From contig OY741283.1 of assembly GCA_963514095.1 (NCBI GenBank), forward strand, positions 4,451,542 through 4,515,541: a DNA stretch of 64,000 nucleotides. Direction: 5' to 3'. Each line of letters opens with the position of its first letter. Position 1 is the stretch's first letter. The stretch comes from Eutrigla gurnardus. Taxonomy: Eukaryota; Chordata; Actinopteri; Perciformes; Triglidae. The position numbers and the translations under genes are program-made. Positions 21,619 through 52,434 of this stretch are shown piece after piece. The notes under the pieces are model-generated. The model did not search any database and had not been told where the DNA came from. It was given only the letters and a program-made list of their open reading frames with translations.

Positions 21619-21620
<2 letters not shown>

Positions 21621-21722
21621 ATACGTCAATGACAACGGAGAGTGCTCTTCTCTCTCTCAGTTTGCCCTTCTCAGAGAGCAGAAGTGTCTCTTGTCCTCAA
21701 AAACTCAACTTGCAAAAGATTT

Positions 21723-21794
<72 letters not shown>
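21723..21794. repeat. (GATA)18 microsatellite
   Basis: Perfect GATA tetranucleotides, the Bkm-type repeat common in vertebrate intergenic DNA; also a cluster of GATA-factor core words. Confidence 0.97.
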
Positions 21795-21796
<2 letters not shown>

Positions 21797-23678
21797 TAGG
21801 ACATCAAAGCTGGCAGTGACTCTCCCTCAGAGCCTCATTCGGTGACAAACAGCTGTTCTAGCAGCATCCAACTGGGACACAAACACACAAACTTGTGTTT
21901 GTGGGGAACACGAGCGCGCCGCTTGCTGTTTGTGTCTTTGATGCTTCAGTTTGAGGTGATCTTCTATCGGACTAAATAACATCAACGCTTTTGACGGCGT
22001 TCACCTTCAGAGCAAATTTTCACAAATTCCTGTTATTTTTAGAGCGCTGAGAGGTAAGACATTACTGTCTGTTGTACAGCACTATAAAATAATCTGATGT
22101 GGGGTTCCTGCTGGGAAATGCTCAGTGTCTTTTATGGGCTATTAGCATAAGGGGCCATTTTCTCTTATTGAGCCAATGGAGCTGAAGAAAGCAATTACTA
22201 CAGTACCATATTGCTGGATGGGAGGGTGGGGTTTCAAAACAGAAAAATGTGGCGGAGGAGGAAAATGGCTTAGAGGATCAGCAGAGAGAGAGAGTCAGGG
22301 TGAAAGAGGGGGGCAGGAAAATGGGAAAAAAATGAAACGTGGGCGATGGTCACAATATCTCCATGCGACAGAGAAGAGATGAGCGGCAGCAGAGATTGAG
22401 CGACAAAAGGCCACACATAAAGGCAGTTAAGATTAACAAAAGCAGAGCGGCGGCCAATCCCGCGGCGTGGCGGAGACTCTCCCGTAATCCCGTCATCCGC
22501 TCTAATTTCTATGACGACGAGGAGCTCCATCGGTGACGTCACGGCGATGAATATTCATCAGGTGAACGTGAGCTCTCTCCACTGAATCCTCAGGAACAAA
22601 CTCGGCTTCACACAAACATGTATACGCATCACTCCAAATACAGGAATGTTGACGAGGAGAAGTCTCGTTGTGGGTCACACCCGGGGTCACAGTGTGATGA
22701 GGGGGGGTCTTGGTGGGAATCCCGTCCCTTGAAGGACTACAAACTCATTGCTGAGCTGTAGATCAGTGGTTTCAAACATTTCCTCATCACAGGTTGCATA
22801 ATTATGATTTAACTTCTTTAATTGTTTCATCTGAATCATTCTGAGGATGTAAGAATGTCGGTTTTTGTATGTGACTCAACTCAAGTTTCATTCGCTCCAA
22901 ACCAGTTGATGAAAATGGTCCAATTTGCATTTATTTTTTTGGAAACCTTTACTTAATCTCTACCTGGTTGATCAGCTTGTGAACGTGTTGTCGAGGGTCC
23001 CCTGGTTGGACGCCGCCGCCGCTGCAGATGACGCCCACTGAAGGTTGTGTAAGCCAGCCATCCCTCAAAGTCATCCGACCGGCGGCTCCTCTCGGGGGAA
23101 ACAGACGGAGGCCTGATGTGACTGGCGGATAAACACTGTACATGAACGATGCGGCGCTCTCGCAGGGATGCTGGAATGTTATCAGCCATCGTTTTCAATC
23201 TCACTCTGATCAGGAGGGGGGGGAAAAAAGTGACAAATAAACAGATAGAGATCCACACACTTCCCTCCCTTTATCGTCTTCAAACACCTTAAATCTGGCA
23301 CTTCCTCATTAACCTTTTTCCTCTCATCTTCCTCCATCTTTCTTCCCGCCATTCAGACGTCCGTGTGGTTGCCGTGGAGATAAGGTTATCTATCTATCGG
23401 ACAGCTGATTCACATCTAGTGTGTGCAGGTTTAGGGAGGACTCGTTCACTCACATTCACTCAAACACAAATTGAACTCCACCACAGGCACTTTGAAAAGG
23501 TGACTCTTTATTTTCTACTCATTGTACTGTATATAATATTTCCTTTCTCTTTAGATATAGGTAATCATATTTATATCATGTAAGTAAAAGTGTGCTTTTA
23601 TTCACAGCATGTGTCCGTGTCAGACCGCTGTTAGTTGGAGGTTTACATTATAAAGTATACAGTGAAACTGGCTGGCAG

Positions 23679-23713
<35 letters not shown>

Positions 23714-24040
23714 AGTCAGTGTTATACAGTCAGTGTGCCTGTGTATAGAAAGACGAATGTGAGTGCCAGCATGTTTCTGCATGCATGTGTGTGTGTGTGT
23801 GTGTGTATGTGTGTGTTTGTAGAGGACTAAGTATCTCATGATAGGGCTCAGAGGTATGGAGCAGGATTAAAAAGCTGCCCACTGACACAGATTGAAAACA
23901 GTTGATCACCTCCAACCTTTTTAAACTCCCGTCACCACACTCGTAGGGTTTTTTTTAAACGATGACCCCAAATTTTTAAGAGAATTTTATGTTAATGCTG
24001 CACATTTGTCTTTTCACCCCTTTTTTTAAACTTTCACACA
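21795..24040. other. Intergenic DNA, no gene recognised
   Basis: Includes a GC-richer part at 22.4-23.2 kb where a minus-strand frame (23258-22953) starts MADNIPASLRERR, without homology or splice support. Two (GT)n tracts lie at 23681-23709 and 23785-23815. Confidence 0.5.
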
Positions 24041-24394
24041 AGCCGTGTTTCTATTCACATGTGTTTTAATGCGCTTTTTGAAGCATCGCACTAGAAAATC
24101 TGTATTAATTGAGGTGTTTTTTCGCCTTCACTGAAAAATAAGTGATGCTTAAATGAGTAATCCAAATGCCTTTACTGAATATTTTGACGTAAATCATTTT
24201 TTTAGGGGGAGAAATTGGCATTCGGGTGTTCTGGTAGAACCAAAGAGGAGATTTCTGTCAGAATTAACCCATATTACTCAAATTCTTCTTCTATTTTGAT
24301 TACAGCCAATGTAATCTAAACTGAGTTAAATTCATTGGAAACTTCTCAAAACGTTTGCTTACAATTCCCTTGACAGTTGAATGGAAACTCGGCT
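24041..24394. mobile_element. Candidate miniature inverted-repeat transposon (354 bp)
   Basis: The left end AGCCGTGTTTCTATTCAC and the right end, read in reverse AGCCGAGTTTCCATTCAA, match at 17 of 21 positions. The interior is AT-rich and non-coding. The words resemble GTGTTTCCATTCA-type elements dispersed in fish genomes. No clear target-site duplication was seen. Confidence 0.5.
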
Positions 24395-24829
24395 GATGAC
24401 CCCCGGTGAAAACAGAGTAAGGTGGTCCTATCTCCATCTGAACATTTCACCTCCAAGCGATCTGCTACTAGCCTGCAACATACGCTCCCTGAAAACGTTG
24501 CTTTCTGCCCGGTCAATGCTACACATAATAAACATGATAACAAAAACTAGAAAGCTTTGTTTTTACGGATGAACGTGTGTTTTTTTGTGGGACTGCTCCA
24601 TCTTTGTACGAACTCAAATTGGCTGAGAAATACATAAAAAGATAAATTGTCAATAACTCCTCCTGAGTTTTCTGATATTTGTTTTCTAACAGTCCTCAGG
24701 TCAGTTTTAAAATCGGACAAAGTCAGGTTACAATCATTTACTGTTAACTGTGATTTTTCTTTTGTATTATATTTTAAATACCCAGACGAAGAGTCTACAG
24801 CCGGGCTAGCTGCTCCGCGGTGCTTTGAG

Positions 24830-25180
24830 CTAAATGCTAATAGCCTGCTGACATGCTGATGTTCAGCAGTTTGGCGTTTTGCTAATTAGCACCAAACACA
24901 AAGTGCCGATGAGGTGCAGGTATTTAGTTCAAGGGGAAGTTATTACAATTCGCCCTGCGGGAGACGTGAATGTCTGGTATTAATTTCCAATTCCAAGCCC
25001 ATTCAATAGTTGGCGAAGATATTTCATTTAAAAACAGCACATGTTAAGCCTCATGGTGGCGCTAGAGGAGGAGTCAGGGGGGTTTCACCGGAGTCAGCAG
25101 GGCGCCATGTTTCATGACAATCCATTTAATAGTTATTACCATGCATGGAGCCGCTTGCATGGCTAAAACCCCCCCAGTCT
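24830..25180 (+). repeat. Dispersed percomorph repeat (GCTAGAGGAGGAGTCAGGGG type), copy 1
   Basis: Contains CATGCTGATGTTCAGCAG, CTCATGGTGGCGCTAGAGGA, TTTCATGACAATCCATTTAA and GCATGGCTAAAAC, in the order of a very common fish repeat that carries a TGGCGCTAGAGGAAAAGTC core. Confidence 0.65.
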
Positions 25181-27454
25181 GTAATAATACCAACGTTGCT
25201 GGTGTTGCTTTTCTCTGGTTTCGTCTGGTAGCCGGACTCCACTAACATGGCTCAGTAGAGCCTCCTGCACAAATCTGTAATAATCCAGTAGACGTTTATA
25301 TCACATATACATTGTAGGAATCTATTTTGAAGCTGTTGGGAATCTCAATAAAACTCTCTTCTTGTAAAAGACCGACCGGAATAAACTGCACATGTTCTAG
25401 AAGCAGCAACCTTTCACGTACCGGCAGCTAGTGAGCAATTAATGCACGAGGGAGCCTGAACGCAACGTGCGGAGCGAAACTCTGGGAGCCCCGGTTCCAA
25501 CATCCTGCCATTTTGTTTTTGGGCCCCTTTCATCCTTGGTCAGTCAACCGTGACCAGCCTCGGATATGTTCTGCATGTAAACAACACTTTCTGGATGCTT
25601 GGGGCTCCGAAAAAAAAAAAAAGCAGATTTTAATCGCTCTGTACTTCCTGTCAAAATAATATGTGTGAAATGTGAGAGAGGTACAAAATCTCTCCAACTA
25701 AAGAGCTAAAGCCTGGCACGGGGGGAAAAGGAATAGGAGGAGGGCCATGGCCGGATGATTTCTGAAATCATGGCTGCTGTTTTAATCCTAGATCGTGTTT
25801 AGGGAAGGCTTGAATTGACTGTCTGTGTATCGTCCACTTTAATATTTACTTCTAGTACGAGTCGCTCAAGTCACCTGGAAGAAGAGACACTTTCATGTAA
25901 GAGCTCCTACAGACAAACAGTTTTTACAAGCGACCCCTCCACTTGTGTATGCCTGACTTTTCAGGGAAGTTAAAGAACACGAGGACCAGCAGGCTATACG
26001 CCGGGGGTTGTGCTGATTCAAGACCAGCTGTCATTAGGGACTCGATAGATTCTAGGCCCCCTCTGCCGATCCCAAATCAGCCTCGCAGACAAGAGAACAA
26101 CAAGTCAGATCTGAACAGCAGGAGCATCAACAGTCCAGTCAGAGCTTGTAAAACTAAAAAGAAAAGAAGAAAAAAACACCAAATAAGATAAACGTCCCTC
26201 TCAGCCTCGTCACATAAACTCGTCATGGTCACATTTTGACAGTTTTACACAATATCCCCGCCACACAAAAACCGCTGACTCCAAAAAAAACAGTCCTCGT
26301 ATCGTCGTATGGCTGCGTCTGCTGAGGAATGATCGGGGCAGTTAGCTCTAAAACTGATCCCGGTGCGACCGTGGAAAGGTCGCGGGGGAATGCAGAGGAG
26401 GTTATACTGGAAGCCCCATGGCTGATCTGGGAGCTGTCTGAAGGCAGGACAGGCAGGCACTGGGTGCACGGGTGAGGAGAGGCTAACTGTGCGCACACAC
26501 ACACACACACACACGCACACACACACACACACACAAACATGCAGGCACATGACTCCACCCGTAAGCCCTCCTCACACAGTAACCTTGTACGTGTTAGTGT
26601 GTGTGTGTGTGTTTGTAGTGCAAAGTGTATCGTGTGTTTGTCTGTCCCGTTAAATTCACATTTCTCAACAGTTCTTCTGGTCCTCCGTGTGTTTGATTAG
26701 CTGGCTCAGTGTACTTGTAGTTCCATTGAGGAGCGACACATCAGCGACAGAAACAGTTTGTTGTTTTTTTTTTTCTCCCAAAGAAACACTTACAATGATT
26801 TTTTTTTTTTTTTTTTTTCCAAACATGACACAGTGATTTTTCTTTTTCACAGGACACACTTATCCCCACACCGCACTGGCTGAAGCTGTATGAGTGTGTG
26901 TGTGTGATCATTATGGAATGTGTGTGTGTTTCTATACTTATGAGGACCTATATCCCATACGTACATTTGAATGTTTTGTTTTTCATGTCAGTTTCCAATT
27001 CGGGATTAAGGATTTGTTTCAACTTTAATTATATAATATCTAATATCTCAATTTGGTATATAGTAAATAGATTTTATTTAATTCCAGGGAAACTAACATA
27101 AAGCAAATATTAATCACACTTTGCTGTGATGTGTTCCTCTTTATTTTAAGGGACTTTTTGGAGCCGCAAGGGAAGAAGGGAAGATTTTAACCATTTTATA
27201 GAATAAATCAGAGTGAAAACAGCAAAGCAACCCCCTTATAATATGCAACAATTAATCACGGCAGTCCTGAAAAAGACATTACTTTAGTGAGATCTAAAAT
27301 GTTGAAAGGTTTTTTATTATTTTGCCTCTCAGTCTTAAAAAAAACAAATATTTTTACGCTTCATAAACGTATTTGTTTTTACAGACTGCTGTCTTTCTGC
27401 ATTCAGCGCCTGTACAAGATAACAGAAGTCCTCAAAAGTATAGTAACCTGAATG

Positions 27455-27487
<33 letters not shown>

Positions 27488-27909
27488 TGCACTTTCAGTG
27501 TTGAGTGTCCTGCTGATAAACTGTAAAGTCGACCTCTGGCACCAGTGAGGTGAGGTTAATGTCCACGAAGAGATCGTCCGAGCGCTCCACTGTCTCTTCC
27601 TCTCCTCCTGTCAGAGGCTTCAGATGTGATCGTAACAACACAATCTCACAAACCACATCAAAGTAGAAAATGAAACTAGAATAATAGAATATTACAAAGA
27701 CTACGACCCCCTGCTTCCCCAACTCTGAGCCCCTCTCCATCAAACCCCCCCGTTGATAGATAGAATAACTATAATATGTGACAGAGTTTGTCATCCTCTG
27801 CACAGTGGCACCTTTAGAGTAGAATATTTCTTTTTTTTTCTTTTTCTTTTACTAATAATACAATTATTTGTTGTTGATATCAGAGTATCAAAGCTGTATG
27901 GCGGTAAGA
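25181..27909. other. Intergenic DNA, no gene recognised
   Basis: Holds (CA)n at 26493-26535, (TG)n at 27459-27486 and T-runs at 26761-26772 and 26799-26818. A plus-strand frame at 25943-26191 follows a fair acceptor (GACTTTTCAG) but has no recognised homology. Confidence 0.5.
27495..27803 (-). other. Open frame of unknown status with coding-like C-terminal part
   Basis: A 102-codon minus-strand frame ends HLKPLTGGEEETVERSDDLF, VDINLTSLVPEVDFTVYQQD, TQH stop. The last 45 codons have natural-looking codon use and composition, and the part before is hydrophobic. I recognise no family. It could be a terminal exon, a retrocopy fragment or chance. Confidence 0.25.
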
Positions 27910-27919
27910 AGAGATAGAG

Positions 27920-28073
27920 GTCTAGTCTCAAAGAGCACCCTGCGCTCTATTGGAGTAAACATCGTTAAACACAGCACAGGCCTTCACGGGGCCCGCGGGC
28001 CCTTGTAAGGCGTCTTAAATGTAGCAGGATCCCTTACGGAGCATAGAGATAGGGTGCCATTTGAGACTCGATT
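27920..28073. mobile_element. 154-bp fold-back element (MITE) with 10-bp target duplication
   Basis: The element is flanked by identical AGAGATAGAG copies at 27910-27919 and 28074-28083. Its ends share AGTCTCAAA..GCACCCT as inverted repeats. Its exact centre (27989-28002) is the perfect palindrome GGGCCCGCGGGCCC, so the whole element is one long hairpin. The TCTCAAATGGCACCCTAT-type terminus resembles a miniature transposon widespread in teleosts. Confidence 0.75.
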
Positions 28074-28089
28074 AGAGATAGAGCGAATG

Positions 28090-29277
28090 TAAGCACTGGA
28101 AGCGGATGGATATGGCATGCATGGTTTGAAAAAGGTCAATGCTGACATGGCTCATGGATGCGGTTCTGAACTCTGACCCCTAACAGACCCTCAGGATCCG
28201 AGTGGCCTGATGTGCTGAGCTACATAGCTACTACTGCTGAATCAGTATACTGCAGGAAATCCTATACCAAAGAAAAAATAAATGAATCCATGATCTAAAG
28301 CTAACCGGGAGCCCATGATATACAGGAAACATTTTGAGTAATATTTGGCTCTAAGTATGATTAACAATATTTTTGCTAATATAGGTTTCATCCTTAAGCT
28401 AACTTAAATAATTCATTAAAATTGTCCTACCTCTGCTTAAGGCAATGTTCTTAATCTCTAATTACTTCAGGAAGTTACCCATCTGACCTAAAGTTAGCCA
28501 AAAAAATAAATATAATAAAGCAGCTAAAGGCTAACCTGTAGGCTAACTCCCATGAGTAGAAGGTACTTTTCCTCTCCCTCCACTTCCCTTTTAGCGTGAA
28601 GCGTGTTACATCGTTCGTTAGCCATTCAGCTGCTCTACAAACGCTTGTTCGTGTGCAAATGTACTTTGCCTTTCCTTCCACATAACACCCTCCAAAACGA
28701 CGCCGCTGCAGCGCTGAGCATAAAAAGCCCTTGTGTGCTCCTGTCCTTAAAAAATTAAAAGCCCTTGCTTGGAGAAAAGCGTATTTTTTTTTTCTCATCC
28801 CTTTCACAGCCCCGTGACAACTGCTGATGTTGTAGTTAGCTTGCAAAATTAATATTTACATGCGGAAGGACAGCGAGGGCGAGTCCGCGTCGATGCACGT
28901 TTTTTGTCCCTTTAAGCTCCCTTTATGGCATAAAAAGACAGCGGGTAAAACAGCAGCGTCATAAATTAAACAGTATGACTGAGATTTAAAACATCTTTTA
29001 TTATCAGGGTAATAACTCTCAAAAGTGGTGTGACGGTTTCAGCTCGGTGACGTCTCATGGTTCGTTTTTGTACAAAACAGTGCAATGGTGGCTTAAGGAG
29101 GTAAAGAAGGAAAAAAAAAATGCATTATTTCCCTCCTCTTTGAGTTTCACACTCACCCTTTTTCTACTTCCAGCCCCAGAAAAAGTTTGATAAAATGTTA
29201 ACATTTACACTAGCTACTCATGTTCTCTCTCCACAACTCTTTCTCTCTGTTTTATGGCTATTTTTGGTCTCCTCCCC

Positions 29278-29335
<58 letters not shown>

Positions 29336-31499
29336 TCAGGTGTTGTCCAGCGATGTGATGAGCGTTTTTTAACGTGAATTAAAGTATGCGTTCCCACGTC
29401 CGACATTTACATCGGACAGAGGTAGAGATAGATCCCCCGTTGCTAGGAGATGACTGTGAATGGTATAAAACCAGAAAACAAGCTAAATTAAAGCCTGATG
29501 ACTTTGTTTTAATGGGAACGTGATCAGTTCCCAGTCCAAAGCAGCACAGAGGCAGTATGTAACATGTATAATCATAGATTATTATATTTTTAACCACCTC
29601 TCCTTATCTTAAACTATAAAACGGGTCAGAGAGTGCACCGACTTTCTGTTCTGTATTTTTTATGTGAGAGATGGATGTAAATGTATTGATGTGTCACAGT
29701 AAAAACTGTCCAGGTGTTTGAAATATGACCATGGCTGCGTACAGGCTCGTGTGTGTGTGTGTGTGTACAGTGTGTGCATACGTAAGGGAGATAAAAAGGA
29801 GGAGAGGCCGTGAGTGACAGCTGAATGGATCCAGCACAAATCCTCTGAATAATACATGAGACTTCTGCCATCTATTCCATCTATTTATCTTTTTAAAACT
29901 GTGCGCCACATATGAATTCATCCTCAGCGGATCCTCCATTGGAGAAGAGAGGTGGACTTTTTAGACTGAAGGGAACATTTGTTGTTTTTTTCTCTCTCAG
30001 CTGAAATATTTGATATTTGATAAATATTCTTCTGGCAAGAAAAAAAAAAAAAGACAACTTTTTTTTTATTTTTATGAAATTCATCTGAAATATATGCACC
30101 AAGAGGTAGTGGGCAAACAAAAAAAAAATGTCCATCTGTTTGTCTTTTTGGCTCTGCCTTAAAGCATATTCACAGCTCAGCGGTCTCCCCTCCACAGTAA
30201 CCCTGAACCAACAACCTCCAGAAACCCTAACTAGTCTACGAGCGACACCGACGGAAGACGGGACCTAAAAGAGAGAGAGAGAGAGGGGGGGAGAGGGGTG
30301 AGGGGGAGGTGTGCTGAGGGTGGCAGTGAGGCGAGTTATGGGGCTACACGGGGGAGATGTGGAAGGTGGAAAGGGTGATGAGTGAAGGCGGACGGACAGA
30401 CACATATTTGATCATCTCTTTAAAAGGTGAGAAAAATAAAAATAAATGAAGAGATGACTCGTGTGGCTGAAAACTGGGTTAAAAGGAAGCACCAATGATC
30501 TAAACGTTACCATCTAAAAAGAGATTCAGTAGGTTTGTTGAGTCACACCTTTCCACCCTCTAACAGCTGATCTGGAGTCAGTGTACTACGCAGGTTTAAC
30601 TGACCTGGGATCAGAGAGATGGGGGGGGGGGGGGCGGGGCGGGGGGGAAATGTTAGGAATGAGCTCAATTCACTTTCAGTTCAGTCTCTGTTATGAAGTG
30701 AGCTTTTCCCCATCCATCAATATGAAAGGACTATATATATACACAATATGTATAGAAAATAATAACTAGTGCCACAAACGTGTGCCGCCATAAAGAGACA
30801 AACTGCGTCTTCAGTTTTCTGTTTTGGATCCGGCTGAACTGAAAATGAATCAATCCCGATCCTGAGGTGTTAAACTTCCGCACTCTTACATGGCATCGTG
30901 ATCAGAGAAGACAGCTCGGAGCTCTAAGGCTGTTCCCTGCACTAATCCACCTGCTAGCCACAAAAAGGTCAGGAGGGCAGAGGTCAAAAGGTCAAAGATC
31001 ACACAGAGTCTTTCACCTCTTTCCTCTAATTCACATTATTTTCACTTTTTCGTCTTTTTTTTTTCTTTTAAGGAGAAGTTGCCCCCGAACAAGCGAACCC
31101 ACTTACGATATGCTTTTTAAAACTTGGTTCAATCCCCGTTTTTTTCCTCCTCGGAACAAAAAGCCAATTTATGAACACCATGAACATAAACTGAATGTGC
31201 CTTTTCGTATGTAAGGAGTTACAGGTATTACTACAGTGATATGTGGTAAAAGTGGAGTTGGGAACAACTTCTCCAGTAAAACCGACCCTGCTACACACAC
31301 TGGAACGCTCACAGGGCTCAGGATTCACAGTAGCAAAGGCTAAAAGTTCACAGTTCACAGTCAAAGTTTATCAAACCCCCCGTTCCCTCCCCGAAACCCT
31401 GTGTGTCCCCCGCTTTAGCTCGCACTCCCCCTGTACTTCCCATCATCCTTCTCTTTGATGCTCTGAGCGATACACATATATATCTGCAGGCAGCACCTC
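28090..31499 (-). other. CACNG3 3' flank, probably including its 3'UTR
   Basis: Downstream of the CACNG3 stop in transcript direction lie 3.4 kb with no recognisable gene. It contains a (TG)n tract at 29278-29335, a G-rich run at about 30621-30648 and several AT-rich stretches with possible AATAAA signals on the minus strand (near 30070 and 28997). How far the CACNG3 transcript reaches is not decidable by eye. A 123-codon open frame at 28846-28475 (minus) has no function I recognise. Confidence 0.4.
29278..29335. repeat. (TG)28 microsatellite
   Basis: Uninterrupted TG tract in the CACNG3 3' flank. Confidence 0.97.
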
Positions 31500-49739
<18,240 letters not shown>

Positions 49740-50996
49740 ATAGGCGGCTCCTTGTTTAGTCTTTAATCTCTTGTCCTCCTCTCTCTTTTTTGATTCACCA
49801 CCTTTTTTTTTTTTTTTTAATTTCCTTTATATCCCGCGAGATTTGGAGACACTGGGTGGAAGGGTTCAACAGAACAACAACACAAAATAAAAAAAAATGA
49901 ATTAAAAAAAATGAATAAATGAAGACAGAGGGGGTGTTTTATAAGTGTGGAGCGAGATGAAAGCTACTTGGACGCCTTGTCCGTTGAGTTGACAAGAGGC
50001 TCGTGGCAAAGGGCGGGAAGGTGGGAGGGCGGCACGTCACTTTCTCGCGCATCAAAAACCGGTTTTTACCACCACCACCACCACCACCCTAATACAAACG
50101 CACACACACACACACACTGGAGGTTTAACGACCACCGGTTGTCCCCGACTGCCCGACACCGTCCTCGAGTCAGAGCGGAGGGGAACGGCGATGCCACATT
50201 CCGCCTCTCCGTCGCTCCGTCCGCGTATTAGTCCCGGGGTTATGCGGGGCGAGCTGCGTTAGAGCCGCGCGGTATCCACCAGCAAACCGGAGATCTTCTC
50301 CTTCTTCTTCTTCCCCCTCTTCTTCTCCCCCTCCCCCTTTTATCTCTCCTCTTCTTCTCCTTCCTTCTTTCCTCCCCTCGCCTCTTCTCTTCTTCTCAAC
50401 TTCTGCTTTTCCCCACACGGCTCCCTTATTAAACCATTAACAGCCGAGGTCTGCGTGGGGGGACTCCATCTTTAAAACAACACAAAAAAAGGAGGAGGGG
50501 AGGAGGAGGAGGAGGAGGAGGAGGAGGAAGGGGGGTTAGTTTGTTTTCTTGACTGATGTAAGCGCACAGCATAAGTCAAGAAAGGAGGGGGGGAGGGGGG
50601 GTGATTAAAACATGGGTGTTTAGGCGGCTCGCCCCTCACTCACCGCTGGCTTTGATGACCGGTGAAGGATGCCCTCCTTCCACAATCTCTGCTCCAGCAG
50701 CGCGGGGATGTGAGGCGGTGCAGCGGGCTCCTCTCCCCTCGCCTGGTTCCCTGCTGGCTCGCTGAATGAACAGACGCTTGGATAAAGCCCATGCGTCAGC
50801 TATGAAGAGAGAGCGGCCGCTGACCGAGAACCGTCGTGTGTTTTCCACTCCAGCTGTTGACTCACTGACATGTTTTTTTCTCTCCTCCCTCCCTCCCTCC
50901 TCCTCCTCGGTGTCCGGAGTGTATCAGGCGATGCAGCTGCAGGAACTCGTCCACACACGAAGCCGCTGTTCGGCCTATAAATTCAGTGTTTTTTCC

Positions 50997-51034
<38 letters not shown>

Positions 51035-51540
51035 CTCTCTCTCTCCCCTCCTACATTATCTGCAGTGGAGAGACGCGCAGCGCGGGTTGGCTGTTTAAGT
51101 TGGACGGGCTGAAAGAGGCACAAATGAGTGCTAGACGGAATTAATGTAATTTCCTTCTACAAAATCAGCCATCTATGATGCTCTCTCTTCCCCCCCTCCT
51201 CTCTCTTTCTCTCTGACCGCCGAGGGTTCACCCGCAGCCGGGGACACACCGTCCGATGAGACGCCTGCTGATGGAGCCTGTAGGACAGTTACACCCGCCT
51301 TGGGTTCGCTCCCGAGAAACGTGCCAGTTGGTACAAATGAAAAAAAAAATGACAGCCGTCGCCGCCTCCTCCTCGTCGTCCTCCTCTTTTCTTCGTCTTC
51401 CTCCTCCTCCTCCTCCTCCCGGTCCAACCAACACAAACTAAAACTAACCGCGCGTCTCCTCAAACTCCGCCTGAGGCCGCACCGCTCGGCTCGGATTGGG
51501 CTCGTGGGTGACAGCGCCCTTCACGAGCTAATCACGCGGA
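49740..51540 (-). promoter_or_regulatory. CACNG3 5' flank / presumed 5'UTR and promoter region
   Basis: Upstream of the CACNG3 ATG the sequence alternates T-rich, GC-rich (50100-50280) and purine/pyrimidine-biased blocks, including (GGA)n at about 50496-50527 and (TC)n at 51000-51032. CpG density is raised over 50.1-50.3 and 51.2-51.6 kb. This is where the promoter should lie; the start site is not visible. Confidence 0.45.
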
Positions 51541-51620
51541 GTGAGCGCCGCACGTCCCGCCCACCGCCGCAACGCCGCCAGTATAAAGCGAGGGGGGGGA
51601 GAGAAACGTACAGTTCCAGT
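51541..51620 (+). promoter_or_regulatory. Plus-strand TATA promoter candidate in the CACNG3 5' flank
   Basis: On the plus strand a GC box (CCCGCCCACC) and GC-rich sequence lead into CCAGTATAAAGCGAG (TATA at 51582-51587). This is a good core-promoter arrangement pointing away from CACNG3. The surrounding 51.2-51.6 kb is CpG-rich. No plus-strand coding sequence follows that I can recognise, so a divergent non-coding transcript is one reading. Confidence 0.35.
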
Positions 51621-52377
51621 GAAAGGAGGGGTGGCTCTTATATGAGGATGTCATCTTTATGTGTCTGTGGTCAGGTACCATCAGTGTCAAAGCACTGAAC
51701 GTGTTTCCCAAGCTGTGAAGATAAGAGGAGACAATCAAACTCATTGGAATTAGATATCGGGCTATATTTAAGCATTTATGACGAGGTTTGTTCACAAACC
51801 ACCGGCCTGGTGCTTTAAATGCAGCTTTCACTTGTCTTTTCTCAAGCAGTGCGGCACCGCGCCGCTTGCCGCTGCCGCGGTGGGAGCTGCTGCCGCGTCT
51901 GGAGAGCTGTCCGTGGTGCTGAATGCGCTGTGGCGCTGTCCTTGGTCGAAGCGCATTTTGCTCTTGTCCCTCCGCCTGCGCGGAGCCAGCAGCCCCTGCA
52001 CCGCACTGATTAGTTAGAAGAGAGGGGGGAGGGAGAGGGAGGGGGAGAGAGAGGGGGGAGAGAGAGGGGGGAGGAGGGGGGGGGGGGGCGAGAGATTGGC
52101 AAGCGATGCATGGAGAATCGCGCCCGGGAGAGAAGCAAAGATGCCACTTAAAGAGCCACGGAGCGTTTTTAATGATTCCACTCCAGCGAGGCTTCCGCAC
52201 AAGGCGGTCTGTGAAGCTTCACAGTTCACTTCACACACGGGAGTGGGTGCACGAGTGTTTGTGCGTGCACTGTAGTGTTTTTTTTTACGTCTCTGCTCAC
52301 GTGACCTTGTTGTGTGCAAATGTGTGCACACATGAACATGTGTAAGTGTCTTAGTGAGGCGTGGAGAGAGAGTGTGT

Positions 52378-52378
<1 letters not shown>

Positions 52379-52434
<56 letters not shown>
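52379..52434. repeat. (TG)n microsatellite
   Basis: TG run with one CG interruption in the CACNG3-PRKCB interval. Confidence 0.97.

Noticed and set aside
28475..28846. 123-codon minus-strand frame
   Set aside because: No recognisable domain, no splice context and a repeat-like feel; not called as a gene.
51532..52200. 222-codon minus-strand frame upstream of CACNG3
   Set aside because: Includes a CT/CCCC-derived Pro/Ser/Leu run and has no homology; its long extent is due to GC-rich biased sequence.
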